Of a stretch of 64,000 nt of DNA, positions 11,061 through 21,209 are shown in pieces. Origin of the DNA: Gracilaria vermiculophylla (Eukaryota > Rhodophyta > Florideophyceae > Gracilariales > Gracilariaceae). The notes under the pieces were generated by a model. It was given only the letters and a program-made list of their open reading frames with translations, ran no database searches and was not told where the DNA came from. Positions within the stretch are counted from its first letter, which is position 1; each line of letters begins with the position of its first letter. The stretch is from assembly GCA_019155205.2 (NCBI GenBank), contig JAHNZQ020003149.1, positions 1,116,578-1,180,577 of the forward strand, given 5' to 3'. A program made the translations under genes and the position numbers.

Positions 11061-14000
11061 ATGACGACTGCCTCGGACATCGTGGACCGTGCGAAGGCCT
11101 ACTTGGAAGATGCTCGCGATCCAACTCTTGACGTCACCCAACGCGTCGAAGCTTTTGACGCAACGAGAGCCGCGCTGCTCGATGCGCGAAGAGCTCGAGC
11201 TCGTCCTGAGGAGCTTGTGCCTACCTTTGACGCCTTGTGCAGCGCCGCAATTTCTGACCCTTCGCATTTCATTCGCAGTGTTGTACCACAAGCTGTAGAA
11301 GATTTGTGCTTGCGAGATCTCAGTTCCTTCACTCCGACTGGAACTGGTTTTCTCTCCAGATCTTTGAATGATGAAAACGTCCTTGTCGTTAAACGCGCCG
11401 TACGAACTCTCACCGTTTTGTTTCGCAGATTGATTGGTCATGTTGCAACTGTGGGAGTATCTGAAGAAAGTTTTCCGGAAGCTAGATTGAGAACTTGGTT
11501 CCAAATGCAGGAACGAGCAATATCTAGTATTGAGGCGTTAGATGACGGATTGCGAAAGGCAGCGATTAAGTTTGCTGAGACAGTCGTGCTCGCCCTGAGC
11601 TTCTCGGATTCTGCGGGATCAGCGGACCATTTTACTCTTGAGTATCTTATGAAAAATCGATCCGACTCGCAATTCTTGGACATCAATGTTTTGGAAAACG
11701 AGGGTGTACGTTGTGTCAAGCAAGTTGTTAAACTGCTCCATGCAGCACTGGAAGGCATAGTTAAGTCAGTGACATCGGGCTCTACTACAGTTCGCGGACT
11801 TCCTCCACCCTCGTTCATGACAGCAATAGCTGTTCTGAGTAACTTGGTTCGAAGACGAAGAAAGATCTTACAATTTACTTTACCGCCCTTGCTAGATGTT
11901 GTATACGCCATCACAGCGACACGAGGCTCCCCATCACGCGCTTTTCTTGATCTTTCGGAGAGTCAAAGGCAAAGTATAATTACTGTTCTTCGCTTTAGCC
12001 TTCGCGCAATGTTGGCCTACCCTCACGTAAGAAGCGGACGGGCTGGTATGGATATTTCGGCTGCGATGAATCAATTGAGCAACTACGAAAAAGAGCAGGA
12101 TGCTATACGCAAGAGAAATGCCCAAGCTGCTGCAGCTGCCAAAGCAGCTGAGGCGGCCGCCGCAGCAAAGGCAGCAACGGAGCAAGCTGAGCTAGCAAAC
12201 CAAAATGCGCAGCTTCATCGCATGGCCAGTCCTCAAAATGTAGCCATGTCAAACAATGCTTCTCGGCTTCCAGACTACCAAATTGCCCGCCAGGGCGGTG
12301 GCCAGCCTGTACCTGGTCAACAACTCAACTACAACGCAGATTTTACCACTGTTGGCAAGAACGAGAATGTGGTGGGTCAAGTAAATGTGCAAGCAGCTCC
12401 TCTCGTTCCGATGAAAAGACCGAGAATCACATCACAAGACCAAAGCCGGCACTGGCCTCGCCTTTCTCCACCTGAAGCAATGGCGGCCACTCGAGCTCTA
12501 GTTCAGAGTATGCCACATAAGGAAGTGGTAAACTTTATTATGACCCGAATCTTGCTTAATATTCCTCCTGCAGAAAGCGTTCCTGGTGCTGCGTTGTATT
12601 CAGTACGGAACAGTCAGAGCCCACCCATTCCAAACGACGAACCTCTTTCCAAGCGGATGCGAAAGTCAAGATTCGGAACCAGCAATAATGAGAAGCAAAG
12701 CCTACAAGCCCAAAAGAAAGCTCTGCCCAAACGTAAAGTCGCTCCACCTGTCGTCGTTCCAAATTTCTCTGAGGAGACAACTGAACGACTGGCTGCTATC
12801 TGCTGCAGGAGACTTTTACATCGTGAAGAGGAGGCTATTTCTAGCGGTGCGGGACCCCTTCGCATCCAGTTGCTTTCTCGTCTTTTAACAGAGTTCACTT
12901 TACGAGATTCTGAAACAGCAAAGAAGTTCTGTGAAGATTCGTGTGATTATATTGTCAAAAATATTGAGAATAGTACGGATTTGGCTCTCGCATGGCTTCA
13001 CCGTTTGCTTATTTTTGAAGAGATATGTGAGGAGGGAGTCTCTGTTTTGCTGAAAGACCATGCCGACGAAGAGTTCCGCTTATCTAACTTTCAAGATTTT
13101 ATCGAAAGATGGACGAACTGCCGTCCTTTGCCAAATTTGAATGTCATGAACAGCAATGGCGTGATCGACTCTAATTCAGAAAAGCCAACTAAAGAAGAGG
13201 ATATTGGGATTGAAGGAGGAGAAAAATCGCAGGCTTTAGAAAAGCCAAACGCTTCCATACACAATGAAGGAATTTCGCAGGCTGATGAACCGAAGACAGA
13301 AAACTTAGAAAACGATGAAAAACCGGCCATGAACGGCGCATTGAAAACAGAAACTTTGACGGACGGGAAGGAAGTGATAGCACAAATCGAAGCCAAAGAG
13401 GAGGCTCGAGAAGAAGGGGTTTCTGTTGAAAAAAATGAAGACAAGAATATAGATGATGAATCTGATGAAGAGCATGACCTCGGTCGATTCAGAAGTTGCC
13501 ATGAAGGATATGAGCGAATATTGAAGCTATTTTTGTCTTTGCTGACAGAGAATCAGGGAGAAAAGTCTAATGCATTCAATGTAATCATCTCCGAAGCTCC
13601 ACTGCTTCCACAATCAGTACTGGACATGTTGGAGACTCTATGCAAGGATCCATCAAAGATGAAGTTAGGGCTAAGTGCGTTGCGCCACATCGTCTCTGAG
13701 AGGCCTGGAAACGATCGCAGTGTTTGCCTAGAGCTCCTGCTTAACGTTGCGTTCCATGACGATGAGGTCCTGCGCGGGCCAGCTATTCGACTGCTTGCAA
13801 ATCGAGTGTTTTCCGAGTTAAGTGAAGATGTAGCACAAACCATCGAGAAACGTGCCGTGAAGGCCTTGAAGGATTCGGTGGATCAGGGAGAAGCTGATGG
13901 ATCAAACTTGGATCGAGATTCTCAATTACTGACCGCTTTGTGTGGAAAGAAGGACGAGCTATTGAACGTTCTAGCTTCTGGATATGTTGTGGCAGGCCCT

Positions 14001-14966
14001 TCAGACCAAAAGATTCTACTGTCAAGAACCAGAGAGCTGGTTAAGCATACCGGAAGGTCATGCCTGTCTATGCTAGACCTTATTAGTGGAACTTTGTCAC
14101 CATCGCCTCTCTTTGGATTAAGTGACGAACAGTTCTCTGAAGGAACGACAGCTATGTCAATCGAGGTTCTCACAATGTTAATGAAGAGATCGAGTAGCCC
14201 ACCAGAAGATGTTGTTCAAGCAGCTCAGAAACGCTATGACAAGAGTGGAAAAATTGAATTCATCATTCCCGTGTTACCCGGACTCCCGAAAGAATCCATA
14301 CTCTCTCACTTGGCTGCTGTTGTTGAGGAAGTGACAAAGTCGACCAAATCTGGTTCACAGGTTGAAGATAATGCAGGAGAAAAAGATGAGAAGAGTGATA
14401 CGAACTTGGCTGGTTTTATGAATGTCATCTCTCTTATAATGTCAATTCGGCCTCCAGCAGTTTCTCCCGAAGACCTGCTGGTCGAATTGCACAAAATCGA
14501 ATCAACCGTGGGAGTAAGTGTGGCTATCCGCGCATGCTTTGAGTCGAAGTCGGTGTTTCAACGGGCAGTAGTTGCTCAATCCATGCAACAAATTCTTGAA
14601 ATGACATCAATACCAAATCTGTTCATGAGAACAGTGCACCTTGCCCGAATTTTTCACCCGGATCTCGAAAAGTATATCAACGACACAGTCATGAAACGTC
14701 TTATTGAGAAGCATGTGTGGTCGAATACACTAGTCTGGGAAGGATTCCTTTCATACTGCGCAAGCATTAAGACGAAATGTGTACGTCTGTTGCTAAGTCT
14801 GCCTGTGTCAAAGCTTCAAGACGCCCTAGAAAAGGAGAAGAGCTTAGTTTCTATTTTCGAGGATCTATTCTCTGATCCGAAGAAAGCTAGGCGCTTGAAT
14901 AACGCACGGCAACGTGAAGTAATTAGAGGGGCCATTACAAAACGAAGAAAAGCCAGAACGAAGTAG
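11061..14966 (+). CDS. SYMPK: Symplekin / Pta1 pre-mRNA 3'-end processing scaffold
   Basis: A single 1301-aa reading frame starts at ATG 11061 (MTTASDIVDRAKAYLEDAR). The N-terminal 400 residues are HEAT-like helices, including SDPSHFIRSVVPQAVEDLC and LNDENVLVVKRAVRTLTVLFRR, typical of the symplekin/Pta1 N-terminal domain. An Ala-rich coiled segment (AAAAAKAAEAAAAAKAATEQAE) lies near 365-390. A Lys/Glu-rich linker occupies about 695-815. The C-terminal part (about 1130-1285) matches the symplekin C-terminal domain, ending with a basic tail (ITKRRKARTK) suggesting nuclear entry. Symplekin holds the cleavage and polyadenylation factor together and is also used for histone mRNA 3' processing in animals. 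No intron is needed. Length and domain order are normal for the family. Confidence 0.92.
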   Translation: MTTASDIVDRAKAYLEDARDPTLDVTQRVEAFDATRAALLDARRARARPEELVPTFDALCSAAISDPSHFIRSVVPQAVEDLCLRDLSSFTPTGTGFLSRSLNDENVLVVKRAVRTLTVLFRRLIGHVATVGVSEESFPEARLRTWFQMQERAISSIEALDDGLRKAAIKFAETVVLALSFSDSAGSADHFTLEYLMKNRSDSQFLDINVLENEGVRCVKQVVKLLHAALEGIVKSVTSGSTTVRGLPPPSFMTAIAVLSNLVRRRRKILQFTLPPLLDVVYAITATRGSPSRAFLDLSESQRQSIITVLRFSLRAMLAYPHVRSGRAGMDISAAMNQLSNYEKEQDAIRKRNAQAAAAAKAAEAAAAAKAATEQAELANQNAQLHRMASPQNVAMSNNASRLPDYQIARQGGGQPVPGQQLNYNADFTTVGKNENVVGQVNVQAAPLVPMKRPRITSQDQSRHWPRLSPPEAMAATRALVQSMPHKEVVNFIMTRILLNIPPAESVPGAALYSVRNSQSPPIPNDEPLSKRMRKSRFGTSNNEKQSLQAQKKALPKRKVAPPVVVPNFSEETTERLAAICCRRLLHREEEAISSGAGPLRIQLLSRLLTEFTLRDSETAKKFCEDSCDYIVKNIENSTDLALAWLHRLLIFEEICEEGVSVLLKDHADEEFRLSNFQDFIERWTNCRPLPNLNVMNSNGVIDSNSEKPTKEEDIGIEGGEKSQALEKPNASIHNEGISQADEPKTENLENDEKPAMNGALKTETLTDGKEVIAQIEAKEEAREEGVSVEKNEDKNIDDESDEEHDLGRFRSCHEGYERILKLFLSLLTENQGEKSNAFNVIISEAPLLPQSVLDMLETLCKDPSKMKLGLSALRHIVSERPGNDRSVCLELLLNVAFHDDEVLRGPAIRLLANRVFSELSEDVAQTIEKRAVKALKDSVDQGEADGSNLDRDSQLLTALCGKKDELLNVLASGYVVAGPSDQKILLSRTRELVKHTGRSCLSMLDLISGTLSPSPLFGLSDEQFSEGTTAMSIEVLTMLMKRSSSPPEDVVQAAQKRYDKSGKIEFIIPVLPGLPKESILSHLAAVVEEVTKSTKSGSQVEDNAGEKDEKSDTNLAGFMNVISLIMSIRPPAVSPEDLLVELHKIESTVGVSVAIRACFESKSVFQRAVVAQSMQQILEMTSIPNLFMRTVHLARIFHPDLEKYINDTVMKRLIEKHVWSNTLVWEGFLSYCASIKTKCVRLLLSLPVSKLQDALEKEKSLVSIFEDLFSDPKKARRLNNARQREVIRGAITKRRKARTK

Positions 14967-15680
14967 GACGAACAGCCAAACTTGATCTAATTTCTCCCTG
15001 TAACGCTTTAAAGATGGTTCAATGTACGCCGAACTGTACTTCGTGCTTTTGGGGTTTTGTTTCTTTTTCAGATTGTGCTGAGAGTAGAGAAATCTGAACC
15101 CGGTGGATCTGTGATTATTCTGTGAATTGAGCTGGCTAGACATGAGTTAAAGAAGCCGACTTCGCTAACCTCAGGAAGACGTACCCATGGCTCTGCACAA
15201 TTATTTGGGGAGGCTATGCTGATGATTCGGTCGTGCCATGAGGAAAGCAACGAGTTCTGCGACATTGAAGTGCTGGGCTAGTTGTAAAGCGCGGCGAAGA
15301 AACGCTATACAAGACGCATTGCCTTCGTAGTCGAAGACGTAATCACACGGTAGCCTTGCACAACGAATACGCGGAGATGAGAGATGGGACATTCTGGAGG
15401 TTGAAGGGCGCGAATTTCAAAAGCATTATGCATTACTCGTCGGTAACACGTTTACGAAGAAAATTGTGCTTGGTCATCTGTGCTTTCTCAAAGGATCTAT
15501 TTTGACATAAGGTACAAGCCGAATGTGATATTTGGGTTTATTAACTGGCGGCGCTCCGTTTTTTCTGAACGCATCCAGATATTCATTGCATAGCCTGTTG
15601 GTCCAACCTGTCTGCCGCGAATGATGGTCGCTCGTCCAGATGCACAGCCCACTGCATTCAACTAATTGGACGCCTGCATC
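14967..15680. other. Intergenic, symplekin 3' side to amidase start
   Basis: The minus strand holds a 63-codon ATG ORF (15201-15392) that reads somewhat like a protein (FLRRALQLAQHFNVAELVAF), overlapped by another ORF at 15068-15265. A spliced small gene is possible but I could not place convincing splice sites. Nothing else is seen. Confidence 0.3.
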
Positions 15681-17522
15681 ATGTCTTCCGAGCCATCCCC
15701 CGAAGGGCTCGAGATCGGGTCCGAAGCACCGGATATCCACGACCTAAGTTTCCCACCTCTGTCCGGTCTTTCCTTACGGGCGGTTGCCTACGCTGTTGAA
15801 CAACCATATCTTGGTGCCCTGCTTCGCCATGTCGCCCTGCGGTCTTCCGCAATACTCGCTTGGCGAGCCCGACATGCGGCTGTTTCCGATTCTCTGTCGC
15901 CCGTTCCGAACCACCCGCTACCATCGCCCGCCGCGTCTCTACCACAATTGAGAGATCTTGACCAGCTGTTCTACTTACTCACGCCCAGTGTTCCACAACG
16001 CGATACCCGTGCCTCGCTTGCTGATTTCCATCATGCCTATGCAACAGCCCTCTCTACTCCATCTATGGTTGTTTCTCAAACGGCACGTTTGGTGGATGAG
16101 TCCAACGCACTGCATCCGCCGCTTAATGCTTTGCAACCCGTGAATGAGGAACGTTTGCGGGAGGAAATCCGCGAGTCTGTGTCAAGATGGGCGGCTGGGC
16201 GGCCCCGTTCCGTCTTGGACGGTGCGCCCTTTTCTGTCAAATACTGCATTAATGCTGCTCGGCTGCCGTCGTCCATCGCAACCCGTCATGAGCCAGTCAT
16301 CGCCGAGAAAGACGCTCCAGTGGTGGCGGCTCTAAGGCGTCTGGGAATGATTCCAGTTTCGAAATCAAACCAAGACGAAGTTGCCCTCGGCACCCGAGGC
16401 CTTTCATCTGCAACCGGCTGCGTGCGAAACCCCTACAACTCAAACAGAACTGCCGGGGGCTCCAGCGCTGGATGCGCGGCGGCTGTCGCCTCGGGACTAG
16501 TACCAGTGTCAATAGGGTCGGATTCTGGGGGCAGTGTGCGAATACCCGCCAGCTGTTGCGGAATCTTTGGGCTGAAGCCGACGTTTGGTCGGCTCAGCAT
16601 GAGAGGGCTGATTTACGAAGACGAACACAGTGCTCCACTGGCTGCTCGCTCTCTTGGGATTATGGCAGCAAAGGCTGATGATTTGACGCTTGTCTACCGT
16701 GCGCTGGCGGCTTGGGCCTCCGGTGAGGATGATGGCGGGGCTCCCGCAAGTGGGGTTCCTGAAGAAATTGGTCGGCATGTGGAAGGGCTAAGAGTTGGGG
16801 TTTACAGTGGTTGGAATGGCATGTCGTCGGATGGAGGTCAAAGGGGCTGCAATAGGGTGTTGACGCTTATGCAGGAGAGCGGGGCCACGTTGAAGAAAAT
16901 CGTGATCCCGGACTTGGAAGATATTCGAGTGGCAAATTCAGTGTGCATCGTACATCATGGTATTGACTTTTACAGCAAGAAGGGTTTGTACAATCGATTC
17001 GGATCGAACGCACGACTGTTTGGAAGCAATGTGCGAATGAAAATGGCAGTTGGTAGGGAATTTACAGAGGAGGACGTGATGAGGGCAAGAGAAATCCGGG
17101 AGAAGGCTGTATCAGATGCGGCGCGCATATTTGAAAATGTGGATGTGATTGTGACGCCGTGTTTGGGCGTGCAGGTACCAGAACTTCCCACCGATGTTGT
17201 GAACGGAGACGTGAATGTGGCGATCGAGAGCGCTATGATGAGGTTTACGATATATGCAAACTTGGTGGGATTGCCAGCAATTTCGTTGCCGGTTGGATTG
17301 GACGAGGATGGGCTTCCTGTGGGTGTGCAGGCCATAGCGGCGCCTTGGAAGGAGGAAACTCTGATTCGGATGGCGCGCTGGTGCGAACGGAAGGTTGGGC
17401 AATGTGTTCCACCTCGGGTATACGACGCTTTGAGAACGAACGCATGGCAAAATGTGGAAGAAGAGATGGGCGTAGCAAGCAGGCCGGAAACGATGGCAAC
17501 TGCTGGTGGCAACTATTCGTAA
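15681..17522 (+). CDS. Amidase signature family hydrolase
   Basis: The 613-aa product starts at ATG 15681; an upstream in-frame TTG at 15666 is unlikely. The amidase signature core is complete: DGAPFSVKY with the catalytic Lys at about 187, the Gly/Ser loop TAGGSSAG with the cis-Ser at about 261, and [16 protein letters not shown] with the nucleophile Ser at about 285. The downstream substrate region includes [15 protein letters not shown] and the conserved [14 protein letters not shown] GatA-like role in organellar tRNA-Gln formation is possible. However, the 150-residue N-terminal extension lacks a clear transit peptide and looks more like FAAH or fungal/plant amidases, so substrate stays open. 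A helical segment near 30-65 may associate with membrane. Confidence 0.88.
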   Translation: MSSEPSPEGLEIGSEAPDIHDLSFPPLSGLSLRAVAYAVEQPYLGALLRHVALRSSAILAWRARHAAVSDSLSPVPNHPLPSPAASLPQLRDLDQLFYLLTPSVPQRDTRASLADFHHAYATALSTPSMVVSQTARLVDESNALHPPLNALQPVNEERLREEIRESVSRWAAGRPRSVLDGAPFSVKYCINAARLPSSIATRHEPVIAEKDAPVVAALRRLGMIPVSKSNQDEVALGTRGLSSATGCVRNPYNSNRTAGGSSAGCAAAVASGLVPVSIGSDSGGSVRIPASCCGIFGLKPTFGRLSMRGLIYEDEHSAPLAARSLGIMAAKADDLTLVYRALAAWASGEDDGGAPASGVPEEIGRHVEGLRVGVYSGWNGMSSDGGQRGCNRVLTLMQESGATLKKIVIPDLEDIRVANSVCIVHHGIDFYSKKGLYNRFGSNARLFGSNVRMKMAVGREFTEEDVMRAREIREKAVSDAARIFENVDVIVTPCLGVQVPELPTDVVNGDVNVAIESAMMRFTIYANLVGLPAISLPVGLDEDGLPVGVQAIAAPWKEETLIRMARWCERKVGQCVPPRVYDALRTNAWQNVEEEMGVASRPETMATAGGNYS

Positions 17523-18228
17523 TGTGGTAATAACAGAAAAGCAGCGCTGCGTGGCTTAAAATTGGACATGGAGGAACAACTGTCAATGAATATGGGACGG
17601 TGCTAACAACTGTTGCCAAAAAGGTTGCAGTTGAGGTGGTGTGCATGTTACGCAAGAATGTGCAATGCACGCACAAGGTGTTGAGGACGTGGGCGCTCAA
17701 GTGTGACGTGCTCACGCGGCGGATTTAGTCGCGTCTTTTCTTGCTTGCGGTGTATCATTAACGTGTGAGAGGTTGTGCAACATTTTGCAAGCCGCACCTT
17801 TAGTGCCCAAGGCGTTTGTTGTCATGTTTGAGCACCAACGCCCCGCGTCGCCATCCACGCCGCCTCATTGACACATGGCTGCGTTGCGCCGGCGTTTGCT
17901 TGACACCACGCCAGTGAGTGTCACACTGTTTTTTCGCCGCGCGCTTGCGCTCATTTCGGGCACCCGGTGAGCCATCGCCAATCCCCACGCCGCCGCTTTC
18001 CATCAGCCACCCGCATTCGTTAAACGCCTCGACTGAGCAGCACACGTGTGGCGCAGCGCCGCGCGGTGCGTGCCGTTGCCAGCAGTTGCACGTGGCCACG
18101 GTGGCGCGCTGTGCGAGCGGTCTGAGCGCCCGCCTGTGCATCTGGCCGGGTGCGCGCACCTCGCGTCATTGCGCCATCTCCGCGGCGAGCTGCGCCGCAG
18201 TCGCCACCGCCAGCCGTCGCCGCCCCGC
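17523..18228. other. Intergenic, entry into first GC-rich block
   Basis: Base composition changes sharply near 17.8 kb from about balanced to strongly G+C. The EF-P reading frame is open from 18046 (GTG) but without an ATG before 18229. No RNA gene or other element is evident. Confidence 0.35.
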
Positions 18229-19011
18229 ATGCAGCAGCTGGCGGCTTTCGCGGCGCCGCCGCCGCCGCCGTGCGCGCGCGCCGCGCGCCGCGCGCTGCCG
18301 CTGTGCGCGCGGCGCTCGGCGTGGGCGCCGCGCCGCTCGGCGTGGGCGCCGCGCCGCTCGGCGTTGGCGCCGCGGCGCTCGGCGTTGGCGCCGCGCCGCG
18401 CGCCGCGCATGATGATCTCGTCCAACGACTTCCGCACGGGCACGACGATCGAGATCGACGGCACGGCCTACAAGGTGGTGCAGTTCCTGCACGTCAAGCC
18501 GGGCAAGGGCGCCGCGTTCGTGCGCACAAAGCTCAAGAACCTGCGCACGGGCAACAGCGTGGACCGCACGTTCAAGGCCGGCGAGATGGTCAACACGGCG
18601 GCGATGGAAAGGGCCACCATGCAGCACACGTACATGGACGGCGAGCTGTTTGTGTTCATGGACATGGACAGCTTCGAGGAGGAGCGTTTCACGGCGGAGC
18701 AGCTGGGGCCCACGGCAGCCAAGTTCCTCGTGGAGGGAATGAACGTTGACGTGCTCAAGCACGCCGACGAGGTGATTGGCGTGGAGATCCCGAAGAACAT
18801 GACCTTCGAGGTGGTGGAGTGCGACCCGGGCGTGCGCGGCAATACGGCGCAGGGCAGCGTCACCAAGCCCGCCATCATCGAGTCGGGCGCGGAGATCGCC
18901 GTGCCGCTGTTCATCAAGCAGTGCGAGCGCATCGATGTCAACACGGCGGTCAGCAAGTGTGCGAGCGGCAGCAATGCGAGAGGCGCCTGCCTGCGCGCCA
19001 GCTCCAAGTGA
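18229..19011 (+). CDS. efp: Translation elongation factor P, plastid-type
   Basis: The 260-aa product starts at ATG 18229. Residues 1-61 are a transit-like presequence (MQQLAAFAAPPPPP, then four RSAWAPR/RSALAPR units). From residue 62 the bacterial-type EF-P is plain: MISSNDFRTGTTIEIDG, FLHVKPGKGAAFVRTKLKN with Lys 93 at the modified loop position of bacterial EF-P, TMQHTYMDGELFVFMDM in domain II and ECDPGVRGNTA plus TKPAIIESGAEIAVPLF in domain III. EF-P rescues ribosomes stalled on proline runs. This is not eIF5A, so the site of action is probably the plastid. The last 20 residues (after RIDVNT) diverge from the conserved tail that normally reads like TGEYVxR, and the following DNA holds a decayed copy of this gene end. 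Confidence 0.92.
   Translation: MQQLAAFAAPPPPPCARAARRALPLCARRSAWAPRRSAWAPRRSALAPRRSALAPRRAPRMMISSNDFRTGTTIEIDGTAYKVVQFLHVKPGKGAAFVRTKLKNLRTGNSVDRTFKAGEMVNTAAMERATMQHTYMDGELFVFMDMDSFEEERFTAEQLGPTAAKFLVEGMNVDVLKHADEVIGVEIPKNMTFEVVECDPGVRGNTAQGSVTKPAIIESGAEIAVPLFIKQCERIDVNTAVSKCASGSNARGACLRASSK
18313..18396 (+). repeat. 21-bp tandem repeat, four units, inside EF-P presequence
   Basis: Four 21-nt units (cgctcggcgtgggcgccgcg plus one base) follow each other with one or two changes. They encode seven-residue units, two RSAWAPR and two RSALAPR, in the presumed transit peptide. Confidence 0.9.
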
Positions 19012-19039
19012 ATAAGCCATTTTGCTTGGCGCTGGCGCG

Positions 19040-19190
19040 GCGGCGCGCCAGCGCCACCAAGCTGGTCGTCATCGAGACGGGCGCGGAGATCGCCGCGCGG
19101 CTGTTGACGGCGGTCAGGCAGCAAGGCGTGGGGCGGCTGCATCTGTGCCAGCCGCAATTGAATAAAGCAACTGCTTGCCGCGACCACTTG
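19040..19190 (+). pseudogene. Decayed partial duplicate of the EF-P 3' end
   Basis: The stretch from about 19047 repeats the EF-P coding end: 'gccaccaagctggtcgtcat' followed by 'cgagacgggcgcggagatcg' lines up with the gene's 18859-18900 segment (TKPAIIESGAEIA). After a gap of about 30 nt it aligns again with 'acggcggtcag', the glycine/serine-rich tail and the stop region: 'gccagccgcaattgaataaa' here against 'gccagctccaagtgaataag' in EF-P. It has no start codon and lost part of domain III, so it is a remnant, not a second gene. Confidence 0.7.
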
Positions 19191-19349
19191 GCACGCGCTG
19201 GCTGCCGGGCCACGCTTGCCGCATGGCCACATGCAATGGCAGCCATTGACTCGGCGCGGCGCCGTGTGGCGCTGCGCGGTAAGCGCCGCGGCGCGTCGAC
19301 GACATCGCGCGCGCCGCCACAGCCGGGGCTTGCCGCGTCGCTGACCAGC

Positions 19350-20453
19350 ATGCGAAGCGCGCTCCGCGTTGGCAGTACCATGGGCAGGGACGCGAGCGCG
19401 GAAGGCGCGGCAGGCGCGGCAGGCGCGGCAGGCGCGGCAGGCGCGGCAGGCGCGGCAGGCGCGGCGGCGGCGTTCAGCGCGAGCGCGGCGCTGCGGGTGA
19501 GGGCTCGGCGCGGCGCGGCGGCGAGCGCGCGGCGCGGCGCGGCGCACGGGCTGCGGGCGGCGACGGCGCGCGGCGGCGCGCGGCGCATCGCGTTCGACCC
19601 GCAGTGGCCGGCGGCGCGCGGGGCGTTCGGCGAGGTGTTCTTCGGCACGGAGGAGCGGTCGCAGACGGAGGTGGTGCTCAAGCGGTGCCGGCGCGGGCAC
19701 ACTGCGCGCGCGCTGTTCCGCACGGAGCGCATGGTGAACCGCGCGCTGCACGGCGACCAACACTGGCCGCTGTACCTGGGCGAGCACCAGCGCGACAGCG
19801 AGCAGTACCTGGTGTGGCGGCGGGAGCGCAACGCGGCCACGCTGCACAGCTACCTGTTCGAGCGGCGCATCGGCGAGCTGTGCGACGCGCTGGGCGTGGC
19901 GGGCGGGGCGCGCGCGGGCGCGGGCGCGGACGGCGCGCTGTTCGAGGCCGTGGTGCGGCAGCTGCTGGAGGCGGTGGCGGAGCTGCACGACAGCGGCTTT
20001 GTGCACCGCGACGTGAAGCCGGCCAACGTGCTGGTGGTGGCGGGCGAGACGCGCGGCAGCGCACGCCTCAAGCTCATCGACTTTGGCAGCTGCCGCGACG
20101 TGCGCCCGCTGCGGCGCTGGTTCAACGGCGGCGCCGACACTCTGGACGAGCTGTACGCGGCGCCGGAGTCGCGCTTCACGCTGGGCGCGCACGCCGCCAA
20201 GTTCGACGTGTTCAGCGTGGGCATGGTGGCGCTGCCGGCCGCGTACGGCGCGCTGCGCGGCGAGGCGGCGCTGCGCCAGGCGCGCGGCCGCCTGGCGGCC
20301 GCGCACTGGCGGCTGCTGGCGCCGCCGGACGGTGGCGGCGGCGGCGATGAGCGCGTGCTGCGGCTGCTGCGCAGGATGCTGAGCGCGCGCGCCGCGGCGC
20401 GCCCGCACGCGCGCGAGGCGCTGCGCGAGCTGCGCACCGCCTTCGCGCGCTGA
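19350..20453 (+). CDS. Ser/Thr protein kinase, plastid STN-like candidate
   Basis: The 367-aa product starts at ATG 19350; a second ATG lies ten codons later. The first 70 residues are Ala, Arg and Ser with almost no acid and include an Ala-Gly-Ala repeat, a plausible plastid transit peptide. The kinase core is compact: glycine loop GAFGEVFFG (about 91-99), VVLKRC with the ATP-binding Lys at 111, HRDVKPANVLV with catalytic Asp 221, DFG at 244-246, and AAPES as the APE motif. An IDFGSCRD... DELYAAPESRF layout resembles the thylakoid kinases STN7/STN8 that phosphorylate light-harvesting and photosystem II proteins. That link is family inference only. The end is a normal C-lobe (RMLSARAAARPHAREAL). 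Codon use is extremely G+C-rich like its neighbours. Confidence 0.82.
   Translation: MRSALRVGSTMGRDASAEGAAGAAGAAGAAGAAGAAGAAAAFSASAALRVRARRGAAASARRGAAHGLRAATARGGARRIAFDPQWPAARGAFGEVFFGTEERSQTEVVLKRCRRGHTARALFRTERMVNRALHGDQHWPLYLGEHQRDSEQYLVWRRERNAATLHSYLFERRIGELCDALGVAGGARAGAGADGALFEAVVRQLLEAVAELHDSGFVHRDVKPANVLVVAGETRGSARLKLIDFGSCRDVRPLRRWFNGGADTLDELYAAPESRFTLGAHAAKFDVFSVGMVALPAAYGALRGEAALRQARGRLAAAHWRLLAPPDGGGGGDERVLRLLRRMLSARAAARPHAREALRELRTAFAR
19399..19460 (+). repeat. 9-bp tandem repeat coding for an Ala-Gly-Ala run
   Basis: About six units of ggcgcggca lie in the 5' part of the kinase gene and encode the repeating Gly-Ala-Ala stretch of the presumed transit peptide. Confidence 0.85.
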
Positions 20454-20767
20454 GCGGTCGCGCGCGCCGCGCGCCGCGCTGATTGGCGCAGCTGCGTCGC
20501 GCGCTGCGCGGCGCACAAACTGCCGCGCGCCGCGACGCGCCGCGTGTGCGGCCGCTCGCGCCGCGCCGCTCCCCGCCGCCGCGCGCCGCTCACCGCGCGC
20601 CGCCGCCCACCGCGCGCCGCCTTCCGCGCGAGAGCCGTTATCCTTCGCCCACGCCAGCTCATTGGGTCGCCGCCCTCGCGCGCCGCGCCTGTATCTTTCT
20701 GCTCCCGCGCTCACCGTTCGCAGCTCGTCGCGCGCCCTCCGCTACCCCCTCCCGCGCCCCGCCCGCC
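20454..20767. other. Short intergenic stretch between kinase and small ORF
   Basis: It is very G+C-rich and open in several frames but has no supported gene. It probably contains the promoter of the small protein at 20768. Confidence 0.35.
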
Positions 20768-21121
20768 ATGTCGTTCGTCAAGTCGTGGTACCGCCGCGCC
20801 GCCAACAGACACGCGCTGCAGCTCGTGCACGCGTCGCCCTCGTCGTCCCCGACCAACGCCTCCGCCTCGTCGCGCCGCGACACAAGTGCTTGGTTCGACA
20901 ACTTTGGCTCCTCCAGCGAGCTGCGCCTGGACAACTCGCCCGCCTCGCGCAACAACCATCGCGCCCCGACCCACACCAACCTGTCGCCGCAGTCGTCGCA
21001 AACGCGACCCACTTGGTTCAAACGCCGATCCTCCCTCACCCACTCCTCTACCAATTCCACCCGACCGTTTCGCACCTTTAATCTCGTCGCCTGCTTCGGT
21101 CTGTCGTCTTCTAGTTCATGA
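20768..21121 (+). CDS. Small hypothetical Ser/Thr-rich protein
   Basis: The 117-aa frame starts at ATG 20768 (context cccgccatgtcg) with MSFVKSWYRRAANRHAL. Ser, Thr, Asn and Arg dominate; short motifs such as TSAWFDNFGSSSEL and RPTWFKRRSSL look like a disordered, possibly phosphorylated protein with Trp-Phe anchors. The end is hydrophobic then all Ser. I do not recognise a family. The frame is open upstream to 20483 but without ATG. It ends 88 bp from the stop of the minus-strand basic protein. It may instead be a chance frame, since this block has few stop codons, but the Asn- and Thr-bearing codons are unlike the pure G+C noise around it. Confidence 0.45.
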   Translation: MSFVKSWYRRAANRHALQLVHASPSSSPTNASASSRRDTSAWFDNFGSSSELRLDNSPASRNNHRAPTHTNLSPQSSQTRPTWFKRRSSLTHSSTNSTRPFRTFNLVACFGLSSSSS

Positions 21122-21209
21122 ATGCCTGTCTACCAAACCGTTTTGAGCGTGTAAAAAAAGCTATCTCTTCCGCCCACACCCCCTCCGCCACTCCCCCCTG
21201 CCTCGTTGC

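Noticed and set aside
18229..19011. eIF5A as the identity of the translation-factor gene
   Set aside because: The sequence follows bacterial EF-P with three domains (SSNDFRTG, TMQHTYMDG, ECDPGVRG), not the two-domain eIF5A.
18468..20714. 748-codon minus-strand frame across EF-P and the kinase
   Set aside because: It is antisense to two clear genes. In very G+C-rich DNA stops are rare; the product is Arg/Ala strings without any domain.
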